Positions 25,450 through 34,001 of a stretch of DNA of 64,000 bases are shown here, one piece after another. The DNA is from Alteribacter aurantiacus DSM 18675 (GTDB lineage: Bacteria > Bacillota > Bacilli > Bacillales > Salisediminibacteriaceae). A program made the position numbers and the translations under genes. Each line of letters begins with the position of its first letter. Position 1 is the first letter of the stretch. The notes below the pieces were generated by a model, which searched no databases, was not told the DNA's origin, and saw only the letters and a list, made by a program, of their open reading frames with translations. The stretch spans positions 930,001 to 994,000 of the forward strand of contig NZ_KE386941.1 in the NCBI RefSeq assembly GCF_000429705.1, written 5' to 3'.

Positions 25450-26496
25450 TTATATAAGGATCTCATTTAATAAAACATCCTCTTTAACAAAAGTGGACGC
25501 TTTTTCCCTGTATTGTTCGTCATGCAAAAAGGTATGACGGTCAGGTTTAATTTCTGGTGAAAGGTGGATGGCTTCTGAGAGTTGATCTTTTGAAATTCGT
25601 AATGATTTAACATAGTCAAAGAAGCCTGTTCGAGAAAACACCTTTCTCATACGTTCACCACGGTGGTTTTGAACGTGAGCCATGATATAGGCGCCTAAGC
25701 CTACTTGAATTCCGTGCATCTTAGGCTTTTCTAAAATTTTGTCCAAAGCATGGGAAATCAAGTGTTCTGATCCGCTAATTGGAGACGTATTCCCGCTAAT
25801 CGCAGTGGAAACCCCGCCCATCGTAAGGGAACTAATCAGCTCTTTTAGGAATACAGGATTCTTTAAGTCATTCATCGGTGTTCTGACAAAACTGTTCACG
25901 GCTTTCTTACTAATCATTGCTGCAAAAGAGTTAACTTGCTCGTTACGCGTTAAGCTCTCAAACTCCCAATCGTAAAGGGCAGTGATATTTGACATTAAGT
26001 CTCCGATACCCGATAAGATAAACGGGGTGGGAGCTGTTTTAATTATGTTTAGATCTGCAATAATACCAAATGGGATATGTGCAGGTACGGTTGTTTTTCG
26101 ACCGTTAACCAATAGAGAACAGGTGCTGCTTGAAAACCCATCGTTTGATGGGGAAGTGGGAATACTAACAAACGGTACTTTTCTAATCGATGCCATGTAT
26201 TTTCCACAATCAATAATCGCTCCGCCACCCATAGCAATGATCACATCTGGACTATTGAGTTGGAACGCTTCATTTGTAAGGTCCAGTACATTATTAGGGC
26301 GACTTAACCTTCTGAGATCCAAGTCTATCTTCTGTAAAGAATGCTTTATCTTATTCCTGTAATGTTCATTCGTATAATCATCAACGTACATGACCACTTT
26401 CTTAAAAGAATAGGGTGCCAATATTCGGTCAAGATCGAAGGCAAGTTCATATCCGATTTCAAGTATGGAAGGTATAGGAATATTAGTTGGTTGCAT
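25450..26496 (-). CDS. sn-glycerol-1-phosphate dehydrogenase-like enzyme (AraM/EgsA family)
   Basis: The 348-residue protein belongs to the iron-containing alcohol dehydrogenase superfamily. IIAMGGGAIIDCGKYMAS is the NAD(P)-binding loop and PTSPSNDGFSS follows it. The metal ligands appear as Asp in GIGDLMSN, His in SEHLISHALD and His in MHGIQVGLG, the order seen in glycerol-1-phosphate dehydrogenases. These reduce dihydroxyacetone phosphate to sn-glycerol-1-phosphate; in B. subtilis AraM feeds an archaeal-type heptaprenylglyceryl lipid with PcrB. The gene starts 3 nt after a HAD phosphatase gene. A related polyol phosphate substrate is possible. Confidence 0.75.
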   Translation of the reverse strand: MQPTNIPIPSILEIGYELAFDLDRILAPYSFKKVVMYVDDYTNEHYRNKIKHSLQKIDLDLRRLSRPNNVLDLTNEAFQLNSPDVIIAMGGGAIIDCGKYMASIRKVPFVSIPTSPSNDGFSSSTCSLLVNGRKTTVPAHIPFGIIADLNIIKTAPTPFILSGIGDLMSNITALYDWEFESLTRNEQVNSFAAMISKKAVNSFVRTPMNDLKNPVFLKELISSLTMGGVSTAISGNTSPISGSEHLISHALDKILEKPKMHGIQVGLGAYIMAHVQNHRGERMRKVFSRTGFFDYVKSLRISKDQLSEAIHLSPEIKPDRHTFLHDEQYREKASTFVKEDVLLNEILI

Positions 26497-26499
26497 TCT

Positions 26500-27159
26500 C
26501 TAGGACCCTTTAGGCAATTTTTTATTCTCAATTAAGTGTTTTTTTACATCGTCAAAAGAAGAAACAGGAACATATGTGACGTGTCTCTCTTTTAGGATAT
26601 CTTGTAAGGCACCGATCGCATAAGTGGTATCAGCATAAGCAGCCGGATGGGAATCGGGTTCGCTGTCGCCTACAAAATCGACTGTTTCGTATTGTTCTTT
26701 TAATTTCATTATGACTTTTGATTTATCGATACCATAACGTTCATGGAAGTGCCAGTTCGACTCTTTAACGTTCATATGTACATTGCGTTCATGATAATAT
26801 CCCTCGTTGGAAAACACGGGCACATCGGTGATGCCATATTTTTTTAACGTGTGTTTAATGTAGTAATCTGTGCCTGCACTTAAAACATAAAAATCCCCGC
26901 CATTGTTTTGAACAGAGCGAATGAATGCCGGGACATGAGAGTCGATGGCCATGTCATATATATCTTGAATAATTTGCTCTTCTGTTTGATTGATTGACTT
27001 AAAAACATGACTTAGAAAATCAATGTCTTTTACTTTTTCTGCTTTCCAATCTTTAAAGAGTTCCCTGCCTTCTGGAAAGTACTTTTCAATCACCAGCCAG
27101 TAAAAGTCCTGCTTTGAGATCGTGCCGTCAAAGTCGGAGACAAATGCCCATTTTTTCAT
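26500..27159 (-). CDS. HAD-IB family phosphatase (MtnX-like)
   Basis: The 219-residue protein opens with FVSDFDGTISKQDFY, the HAD nucleophile motif with both aspartates. YVLSAGTDYYIK is motif II and VDFVGDSEPDSHPA is motif IV. The layout is that of the MtnX/SerB-like HAD-IB branch. No mtn methionine-salvage genes are nearby; instead it is the first gene of a tight two-gene unit with a glycerol-1-phosphate-dehydrogenase-like enzyme. It may dephosphorylate that enzyme's product or a related sugar phosphate. AGGAGGATTACT precedes the ATG. Confidence 0.8.
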   Translation of the reverse strand: MKKWAFVSDFDGTISKQDFYWLVIEKYFPEGRELFKDWKAEKVKDIDFLSHVFKSINQTEEQIIQDIYDMAIDSHVPAFIRSVQNNGGDFYVLSAGTDYYIKHTLKKYGITDVPVFSNEGYYHERNVHMNVKESNWHFHERYGIDKSKVIMKLKEQYETVDFVGDSEPDSHPAAYADTTYAIGALQDILKERHVTYVPVSSFDDVKKHLIENKKLPKGS

Positions 27160-27255
27160 AGTAATCCTCCTAGTGATTAAAGTTGTGATTAGTTTATCAT
27201 AAATAAAAGATGTTTTTGGTTAAATGAAGGAAAAGTACGAAGTCTTTTAATGATG

Positions 27256-27298
27256 TAAAAAAAGTGACCCTAGAGAGGTTTTTTCCTCAAGGGTCACA
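27256..27298 (-). terminator. intrinsic terminator after the GNAT gene
   Basis: Read on the minus strand, GTGACCCT-TGAGG pairs with CCTCTCTAGGGTCAC and runs into seven T. Confidence 0.85.
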
Positions 27299-27307
27299 CT
27301 GCTACAT

Positions 27308-27865
27308 TTATGCTTCATTAGCAAGAACAATGCCTTCTTCTGCCATTGTTCTCATTGTGTGAAGGCTATACATATCCTTTGAGATCTCAAATAGATCATA
27401 CTTGTATTCGCCTTTGTTGATTTGACTTACTAAAATTGGGTGAGTATGGGTTACCTCTTGGGCGTAAGGAAGCTTCATGACCGCTTTTCTAGAGCGCTCA
27501 TTCGTATTGCGAACTTTCATAAAGACGCGTTCAATATTACATGAGAAAAAGAGTTCATCAAAAAAGGCCGTTTTGGCTTTCTCATTGTAGCCCTTGCCAT
27601 GAAAAGGTTTGCCAATCCAAGTACCGAGAAACCCGGCTTCATTTTGGATATCAAATAAATTAATCGTACCAATAGGGGTACCCCATTCATCAAGGATCGT
27701 TCTTGATATTAATTCTCCTTGTTCTTCAGCTTCAATCATTTGTTTTGTTACGAATAGATATTGTTCAACGTTCGTTGTCCGATGACGCACAAAAGGGAAG
27801 ACGTCAGGATGCACCATCAAGTTGAACAATGCTTCGCAATCGCTTAGATCACGTTTAATAAGCAT
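27308..27865 (-). CDS. GNAT family N-acetyltransferase
   Basis: The 185-residue protein has the RimJ/RimL-like GNAT arrangement. LFNLMVHPDVFPFVRHR is at the N-terminus and GTINLFDIQNEAGFLGTWIG forms strands 3-4. PFHGKGYNEKAKTAFFDELF is the acetyl-CoA pyrophosphate loop, and MKVRNTNERSRKAVMKL is near the end. The substrate is unknown. AGGAGGGG precedes the ATG. The gene lies downstream of the structured RNA at 27925-28040 on the same strand, about 60 nt from its end, so that RNA could be its leader. Confidence 0.85.
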   Translation of the reverse strand: MLIKRDLSDCEALFNLMVHPDVFPFVRHRTTNVEQYLFVTKQMIEAEEQGELISRTILDEWGTPIGTINLFDIQNEAGFLGTWIGKPFHGKGYNEKAKTAFFDELFFSCNIERVFMKVRNTNERSRKAVMKLPYAQEVTHTHPILVSQINKGEYKYDLFEISKDMYSLHTMRTMAEEGIVLANEA

Positions 27866-27924
27866 GTTTACCCCTCCTGTGAGGGTAGCTCAACAGATGT
27901 CGACCACCCTCGAAATTTTTAATG

Positions 27925-28040
27925 AAAAAAATTCCGGGGTGGGAATCGAACCCACTAGAACCAGCTTGCTGGTGGCGCACCATTTGCCTTCCCTAAATAA
28001 TCCGTTTGATTATTTAAGTGATATTCAGTTAATCTCACTT
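27925..28040 (-). ncRNA. structured RNA element with a tRNA-like 3' domain
   Basis: Read on the minus strand, three elements follow each other. A hairpin pairs AAGTGA (28040-28035) with TCACTT (28021-28016). A perfect 8-bp hairpin AAATAATC-AAACG-GATTATTT occupies 28015-27995. A 66-nt cloverleaf-like domain spans 27997-27932. It has a 7-bp acceptor-like stem TTTAGGG/CCCGGAA with one mismatch and one wobble, a D-arm-like GGC...GCC, a 12-nt ACCAG/CTGGT-type arm, and a textbook T arm GTGGG-TTCGATT-CCCAC. Seven T follow instead of CCA. The second hairpin and the acceptor stem share bases and exclude each other. It is either a regulatory leader or a decayed tRNA. Confidence 0.5.
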
Positions 28041-28199
28041 ACCATTTGTATCATACTAAAATATATATGAAAAAGATACTGCTTTTTTGTTTGATTTTTA
28101 TAAATTTTTTTGATGAATTGTCTGGTGAATTGAAGATGAAAGCCTTCTCAATTACAAGAAAATTCGTTATAGTTGTAAGGGAAAGAAAGGGGTTGTCCC
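28041..28199. other. spacer between the structured RNA and dynA
   Basis: This AT-rich stretch must hold divergent start signals for the minus-strand RNA and for dynA. AAAGGGG before 28200 is the dynA ribosome binding site. No promoter pair with consensus spacing was recognised on either strand. Confidence 0.4.
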
Positions 28200-31100
28200 A
28201 TGACCATCATTGTGAAAGACCTAACACAGAATAAAAGTCATATTCCATACACCATTGAAGAGAAATTCCGTTTACAAAAGCTTGAAAACAAATATGCTTC
28301 ACCTTCTTTTGAAGTAGCGTTTTGCGGGCACTTTTCTGCCGGGAAATCTACGCTGCTAAACAGCCTTGTCGGTGCAGAGATTCTTCCTACAAGCCCGATC
28401 CCTACAAGTGCAAATATTATCGCCATCGAAAACGGAGAGCTTGGACTAACTGTTAACACAAGAGACAAAGGGGATGTTCAAACGTTTAAAGGCGAAATTC
28501 CCTGGCCAAAAGTCCGGGAATGGGGAATGAACGGTCATGATATATCGGGTCTTACGATAACAGGGCCTTTTCCATTTCTCGGTGAAAAGAGCCGAATTCT
28601 TGATACACCAGGTGTTGATTCCACAGATGCTGCTCATGAAGCAGTAACGGTCGAACAATTATATACTACAGACGCCATTGTTTATGTGATGGACTATAAT
28701 CATGTGCAATCGGAAACCAATTTGTATTTCTTAAAACAATGCTCCGTCGAACAAAAACCGATCTTCCTTGTTATTAATCAAATCGACAAGCATAACGAAA
28801 AAGAAGTGACGATTAAAGAATTTAAACAATCTCTTGAGACGGTTTTAGCAAAATGGGAAATTGAAACCGAAGATGTGTTTTTCACAACCATGAAAGAACC
28901 GGATCATCCATTAAACGATTTCAATCGCCTTGAACGTATGTTGAAGTCACTTCTTTATCATGGGGAAGAGCTTTTTAAAGCATCAAAAGTCCGCTTGGAA
29001 CAGGGGTTCTCACATGCTGTTTATCAACGTCTTGAAGAAGAGAAACAAGAAAAACTAGACGAAATAAATGAGGAAATGGAAAAGCAAGGGTACGGATTAG
29101 ACATGCTTGCTGAGAAAGAAAACGTAGTAAAAGAAATCCATCGTGTATCCAATTATGAAGATTGGTTACTTGATTCTTTTCACTCTCAATTTCAGCGAAC
29201 ATTCTCAAACGTTACATTATTTCCATACACAACCACAGAGCTTGCTACTGAATGGATCGAATCCTTGAAGCCGGGCTTTAAAGTGGGTATTTTGTTTACA
29301 AAAAAGAAAACCGAAGAAGAAAGAGAACAGCGTTTGATAGCTCTTGTAAATGAGCTTGAGGATAAGACAAAAACGTTACTATTTTATAAGGTAAAGACGT
29401 ACCTACAAGAGTTGGACCGATCAGCGCTCTCAAATAAAGAGCGATTTGAATCGGAGCTCTCCACCTTTCAAATTCCTCCATTAAGAGAATGGCTAATGGA
29501 AAGTGTGAAAACGGACCATACGGATCGCCAATATGTTCGAACATTTACGAGTCAGATCACCGATAAAGTCGTTCGCTACATTCAAGATGAAGCAAGTAAA
29601 CGACTTCGCTTTTACGCGAGTGAGATGGAACAAAGAAATAAAGAACAACTAGCTACCCTCAATGCACAACAAGAAAAGTTGGACGCACTTAAAGTTTTTG
29701 AATTAAAGATAGATAAGGTGAAGGAAGAATATGATCGGATCCTCGCATTGGTGAAAAACCATGTAAGTGATACCCAGGAGGTAAGTGAGTACAAAACAGC
29801 GTTCAAAGAGGCCACGAGAAAAACGTATCCTAAAAATATGGAAGAGAGCGACCTTTTAGGAATTGAACTACCAGAAGAAAGCGTGATTGCCACGACAGGA
29901 GATGAACAAAGAAAAACTGAACGCCATTCCTTTGATGAAGAAGAAGTGAACATTTGGTTATCAAAAGTAAATCATGTTTTAACGTCTAACAAACGTCACT
30001 CCTTACTTGAAAATGAACGAAAGCAACTGATGGAACGAATTAATCGATTTAACAACCAGACGTTTGTTGTATCGCTATTTGGGGCATTTAGTGCAGGGAA
30101 GTCAAGTTTTGCAAATGCTTTACTTGGAGATGATGTTCTCCCTGTATCACCAAACCCGACAACAGCTACAGTGAATACCGTTCAAAAAAGTACAACAGAA
30201 AACCCCCATGGTACTGCGGCTGTTAAAGTCAAATCGCAAGAAACAATTGAAAATGAAATTAAGGCGATCGCTAAAGAATTAGGTACCGAAGTAAACTATC
30301 AAACGCTTAGTCGATGGAAGCCTAATAAAAGGTCTTACGTTACAAGCATTCAAAAAACGTACGCTGAATACTTGGAAACACTTAGAGACAGCTTACAACA
30401 TACCGAGTGGACGCTAGGGACTACCTTTACTCTTTCACAGAGTGAGTTGAAACCTGTAGTTGCTGAAGAATCCTATGCCTGTCTCGTCGATCAAGTTGAT
30501 TTGTATTATGATTGCACCATAACTAAGAGTGGCGTCGTTTTGGTCGATACTCCGGGAGTGAATTCGATTCATGGCCGACATACGAATGTAGCGTTCAAAC
30601 AGATGAGGCAATCGGATGCCATCTTTTATCTAACCTATTATAATCACGCGTTTTCTAAGGCAGATGAGTATTTCTTACAACAGATGGGGAAGGTGAATGA
30701 AAGCTTCTCAAAAGATAAGTTGTACTTCGTCATTAATGCTTCAGATCTAGCCTCGAGTGAAGGGGAACTTTTCGGCGTGAGAAGGCATGTTCAAGATCAA
30801 TTAGTTCGAAATGGTATTGATTCTCCTCGTTTGTTTCATTTGTCAAGTAAACAAGGATTGTTAAATAAAAAAAGCGACACACATAAACAAGAGGATCCAT
30901 TCCAAGCATTTGAAGATACCTTTTATTCAGAAACCATTGATGAATTAAAGCGATTAAGTGCAGAGATGATTACTTTGCAACTTTCCAAATTCGTAGACAA
31001 AGCTTCGGAAAGTCTTGCATTTATGTCGAGAGAGAAAAAAGAGCAACAGAACGAACATGAGCGTATTGCTAAAGTAGTATCGGAGGAAAAGAAGAGAGTC

Positions 31101-31793
31101 GAAAAAGCGGACTTCACCTTTGTGAAAAAAGATACAGTCGAGGAATTCGAACAGTTAACGATTTATTTGAGGGAAAGAATGCGCTATGTTCTTACTGATT
31201 ATTTCCCCGCTTCCTTTAATGTGACCGTGCTTACAGGTAGTACGAAACGAGTGCTACATGAGCAGTTCAAAGGGGCGGTTCGAGAGTGGATCGGTTTTGC
31301 GGAGCAGTTTTTATCCCAAGAGCTTGAAGCTACTTTCATCAGAATGGAACAACGGATTGCACGGAGAGTGTCGGGATGGTTAAGAGATGAATTAGGAACG
31401 ATTCAACAACAGCTGCCTTATGCAGACGCAGATCTTAACGTAGAGCCTGAACCTGTCAGTATTTCCCGTCACGATATTGCTCTATTTGTTCAAGAAGAAA
31501 AGTATGCTACACAGATGAAATCCAAAAAAGAAATATTTGAAAATGGTGGATTGAAAGAAGTGAAGGAACAACTGATTTCAGAAGGCCACGACAATGCTTC
31601 ATCCCTTCTACGTTCTTTGATGCCAGAATTTGAACGTGTGATTGAAAAAACAGTCTCTAGCATGGAAGAGTCCGTAAAACAACGATTGATTCAATCAATC
31701 GATATGGAGTTGGCTCGATTTGAAGCGTTGTTTGATTCAAGTGAACAACAGGCCTTAATGGAAGAAAAACAACAAATACAAAACCTTTTATAA
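28200..31793 (+). CDS. dynA: dynamin-like GTPase DynA with two fused dynamin units
   Basis: The 1197-residue protein contains two complete dynamin modules. The first P-loop is GHFSAGKS (43-50) with LDTPGVDS and NQIDKHNEKE. The second is GAFSAGKS (about 627-634) with VDTPGVNS. Long helical, charged stalk regions follow each GTPase domain. Length and tandem arrangement match B. subtilis DynA (about 1190 residues), which tethers and fuses membranes and helps cells survive pore-forming agents and phage. AAAGGGG precedes the ATG. The next gene encodes a DUF2515 protein. Confidence 0.93.
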   Translation: MTIIVKDLTQNKSHIPYTIEEKFRLQKLENKYASPSFEVAFCGHFSAGKSTLLNSLVGAEILPTSPIPTSANIIAIENGELGLTVNTRDKGDVQTFKGEIPWPKVREWGMNGHDISGLTITGPFPFLGEKSRILDTPGVDSTDAAHEAVTVEQLYTTDAIVYVMDYNHVQSETNLYFLKQCSVEQKPIFLVINQIDKHNEKEVTIKEFKQSLETVLAKWEIETEDVFFTTMKEPDHPLNDFNRLERMLKSLLYHGEELFKASKVRLEQGFSHAVYQRLEEEKQEKLDEINEEMEKQGYGLDMLAEKENVVKEIHRVSNYEDWLLDSFHSQFQRTFSNVTLFPYTTTELATEWIESLKPGFKVGILFTKKKTEEEREQRLIALVNELEDKTKTLLFYKVKTYLQELDRSALSNKERFESELSTFQIPPLREWLMESVKTDHTDRQYVRTFTSQITDKVVRYIQDEASKRLRFYASEMEQRNKEQLATLNAQQEKLDALKVFELKIDKVKEEYDRILALVKNHVSDTQEVSEYKTAFKEATRKTYPKNMEESDLLGIELPEESVIATTGDEQRKTERHSFDEEEVNIWLSKVNHVLTSNKRHSLLENERKQLMERINRFNNQTFVVSLFGAFSAGKSSFANALLGDDVLPVSPNPTTATVNTVQKSTTENPHGTAAVKVKSQETIENEIKAIAKELGTEVNYQTLSRWKPNKRSYVTSIQKTYAEYLETLRDSLQHTEWTLGTTFTLSQSELKPVVAEESYACLVDQVDLYYDCTITKSGVVLVDTPGVNSIHGRHTNVAFKQMRQSDAIFYLTYYNHAFSKADEYFLQQMGKVNESFSKDKLYFVINASDLASSEGELFGVRRHVQDQLVRNGIDSPRLFHLSSKQGLLNKKSDTHKQEDPFQAFEDTFYSETIDELKRLSAEMITLQLSKFVDKASESLAFMSREKKEQQNEHERIAKVVSEEKKRVEKADFTFVKKDTVEEFEQLTIYLRERMRYVLTDYFPASFNVTVLTGSTKRVLHEQFKGAVREWIGFAEQFLSQELEATFIRMEQRIARRVSGWLRDELGTIQQQLPYADADLNVEPEPVSISRHDIALFVQEEKYATQMKSKKEIFENGGLKEVKEQLISEGHDNASSLLRSLMPEFERVIEKTVSSMEESVKQRLIQSIDMELARFEALFDSSEQQALMEEKQQIQNLL

Positions 31794-31803
31794 CATCATG
31801 GTT

Positions 31804-31843
31804 AACCCCCCTTTCTCATATAGTCTTTTGAGGAGGGGGTTTT
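31804..31843 (+). promoter_or_regulatory. hairpin that sequesters the ribosome binding site of the next gene
   Basis: AACCCCCCTT (31804-31813) can pair with AGGAGGGGGTT (31831-31841), followed by TTTGTG. The 3' arm contains the AGGAGG site for the GTG at 31844, so one hairpin can act as dynA terminator and as a lid on downstream translation. Confidence 0.6.
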
Positions 31844-33025
31844 GTGTTCCGTCTGTATGGTTGGCTTAGCGAGATGTTTCATTCAGTACAAAATGAAACG
31901 CTTAAAACGAACGTGGCACCATTGAAAGTTAATGATGAGTCACTTGCAATGCTTCAACGCTTATTGAGCAAACAAGTGGAATCACCTGTCATTACAAATC
32001 AAATAGAACGAAAAGAACTGGCGCGCATTCGTCAGTTGACAAGGGGATTGAACCTTAATAATGTCACTCGTACAATGGCTTACCTGCAATTTTTCAATCA
32101 GAATCCTGAAGTTCACTGGGCTTTTTTAGCACATATGGTCTCACGTAACGGGGGATGGAACATGACCGATCTTAAAGGTAGTCTGTTAACTTCCTTTATG
32201 TCCAAGTCTGAACAAATATCTTACTTTTCTTTTTTGGAAAAAGCAAATGCCCTCATTTTCTCCGATGCCTATCCTCAGCTTCTTTTGTACGAATTAGCTA
32301 AAGAAAAAGGACCTCATCTATTCTCCCACTTAAGGTTGCTTAACGTTTCTTGTTTCATGGAAGCGGTATGGAGAACGTTTATGCATACAGGAGACCGGGC
32401 TTTTCTAACCATTGGTCTCATCATTAACGAACAGCATTTTATTGAAAAGCCTGTTCTTTTAAATCCTATCTTTAAAACAAATGTGCTTGAAACGTGGCAA
32501 TATCAGCTGCAAGACCTATTTCAACTGACGCAAGTCATTTTTCCTTACATGAAATCGGGAAAGATACGGTTGAGTGGACTGGACGTTAACCAATTTAGAC
32601 AAGTCTCCGAACGAATTAAAATTGGAAAGAAATTATATACAATCTTGTTCGGAGTAAAAGAAATGACCGATGGCACGATTCAATTTGCAAAGGAGAGAAG
32701 GCACACAGGGTCTAGGGAAGATTATTGGCCTCAAGTTTTCTCAAAAAATGAAAACAAAATAGGAGATGAAAAAAGGCACAGTTGTAGATCAAACGGCGCC
32801 CCTTTCATTTATAGTCCGACATTATCGGTAGCTTGGTCAAATCAAGAGGTTGAAGAAACAGGGAGGATAGATTGGTACAAAGGTAAGGACGTTCTCGATT
32901 ATTTTTCAACTCAATCTCTATCTGAATCCATTGACATAACAGAAGTGTACTGCGAATCCCTAAACCATATGATGGTGATTAAAAAAGCTAAATCAAAACT
33001 GTTTAGGCCTGAGAGCGAAGAATAG
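31844..33025 (+). CDS. DUF2515 family protein (YppC-like)
   Basis: The 393-residue protein resembles DUF2515 proteins of Bacillus (YppC). ARIRQLTRGLNLNNVTRTMAYL near residues 65-86, HMVSRNGGWNMTDLKG and LFSHLRLLNVSCFMEAVW are characteristic, as is the WSNQEVEETGRIDWY region near the C-terminus. No enzymatic motif or membrane helix is evident. The start is GTG after AGGAGG. Its last 23 bp overlap the convergent dimethylargininase-like gene. The family's function is unknown; the location after dynA may hint at a membrane-related role. Confidence 0.75.
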   Translation: MFRLYGWLSEMFHSVQNETLKTNVAPLKVNDESLAMLQRLLSKQVESPVITNQIERKELARIRQLTRGLNLNNVTRTMAYLQFFNQNPEVHWAFLAHMVSRNGGWNMTDLKGSLLTSFMSKSEQISYFSFLEKANALIFSDAYPQLLLYELAKEKGPHLFSHLRLLNVSCFMEAVWRTFMHTGDRAFLTIGLIINEQHFIEKPVLLNPIFKTNVLETWQYQLQDLFQLTQVIFPYMKSGKIRLSGLDVNQFRQVSERIKIGKKLYTILFGVKEMTDGTIQFAKERRHTGSREDYWPQVFSKNENKIGDEKRHSCRSNGAPFIYSPTLSVAWSNQEVEETGRIDWYKGKDVLDYFSTQSLSESIDITEVYCESLNHMMVIKKAKSKLFRPESEE

Positions 33026-33851
33026 GCATCGTACAGCAACGGAAAGAGCCACCTGATTTAATAATTTCTGAAATGTCGACTTCGATGACTTCGTATCCCC
33101 GTTCACGAAGCTGTTTATTAACATCTTTGTTTATCGGTAAACTAAAGACTTTTTTGTTTCCTATAGAAAGGACGTTTGTACCTAGAGTAAATTGTTCTTC
33201 GGAACTTACACAAATACAATCATAGCGTGAAGTAATCATTTCTTCGTCAAACTCATTCATCGCTCCGGGATATATAATCGCATCGCTGGGACTTAAAACA
33301 TTAAAAATACAATCAAGGTGCAAATACTTATGTGGGAACGGGATCGATGTAACAGCATACTGAGGAAGGAGGCTCTGTAAGTGTTCGATCGCACGTTCGT
33401 TCGTTCGATCACTCACTCCGATATAGATGTTCTGTCCATCGATTATCACATCTCCACCTTCAATTTTGTCACCGAGGAGGTTGTAGTAACTCACTTTTGT
33501 CTTCTTAAGCCAGTCTTTCAAATGATCTTCTTCTCCTTGACGTACTTTTTGAGCCATTTCTGCAACAAAGATGGTTTGTCCGAGTGTGAATCCGATGTCA
33601 CGAGTAAAGACTTGTTCTGGGAAATGTTCTTTCGGTTCCAAGTGGACAACATCAATACCATGAGTTTCCATTTCTTTTGTGAAGTCTTCGTGTTGCTTCA
33701 TTGCAAGCTCAACATCGAGACCTTCTTTTTCATATTTTTTTTGTGTTTCATTTATTACCTCTCGAATAGCAAGATGAACGGGTTTACAAACAGCAACTTG
33801 TTTTAGCGTCCCATACTCTGTATCGCAAAAGGATTGTTTTTTCTGTTTCAT
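33003..33851 (-). CDS. dimethylarginine dimethylaminohydrolase / arginine deiminase family protein
   Basis: The 282-residue protein has the guanidine-modifying fold. FPEQVFTRDIGFTLG holds substrate-binding residues, NLLGDKIEGGDVIIDG follows, HLDCIFNVLSPSDAI holds the catalytic histidine, and GGSFRCCTMPI the catalytic cysteine near the C-terminus. The family hydrolyses dimethylarginine or related guanidines to citrulline plus amine; B. subtilis YkgA is a similar uncharacterised relative. Dimethylargininase would release dimethylamine, the likely substrate of the monooxygenase at 4.1-6.4 kb, though the genes are far apart. Its 3' end overlaps the DUF2515 gene. Confidence 0.82.
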   Translation of the reverse strand: MKQKKQSFCDTEYGTLKQVAVCKPVHLAIREVINETQKKYEKEGLDVELAMKQHEDFTKEMETHGIDVVHLEPKEHFPEQVFTRDIGFTLGQTIFVAEMAQKVRQGEEDHLKDWLKKTKVSYYNLLGDKIEGGDVIIDGQNIYIGVSDRTNERAIEHLQSLLPQYAVTSIPFPHKYLHLDCIFNVLSPSDAIIYPGAMNEFDEEMITSRYDCICVSSEEQFTLGTNVLSIGNKKVFSLPINKDVNKQLRERGYEVIEVDISEIIKSGGSFRCCTMPILRSQA

Positions 33852-34001
33852 TTTATATTCCTCCTAAATCAACGTTTCCTAATTCCTAGCATTTCCTTAA
33901 ATGAATACAATACACACTTCCTTTGATTGTTACTGGTAAGAAGGGACCTGATTGCGCTATAATACAAAGAGTTGAAAACAAACGGTGAAAGAAGGCTTAT
34001 T

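Noticed and set aside
27974..27988. Fluoride riboswitch core (resemblance to GGCGATGGTGTTCGCC)
   Set aside because: Only a short loop resembles it; the downstream conserved TGATG/CTCCTG elements of that riboswitch are missing.
27932..27997. A functional tRNA gene on the minus strand
   Set aside because: The T arm is perfect, but the anticodon arm is only about 12 nt, the acceptor stem has a mismatch and no CCA follows. Kept instead as a tRNA-like structured RNA.
33381..33806. 141-codon frame antisense to the dimethylargininase-like gene
   Set aside because: No ribosome binding site; phenylalanine-rich translation typical of the complement of an acidic coding sequence.
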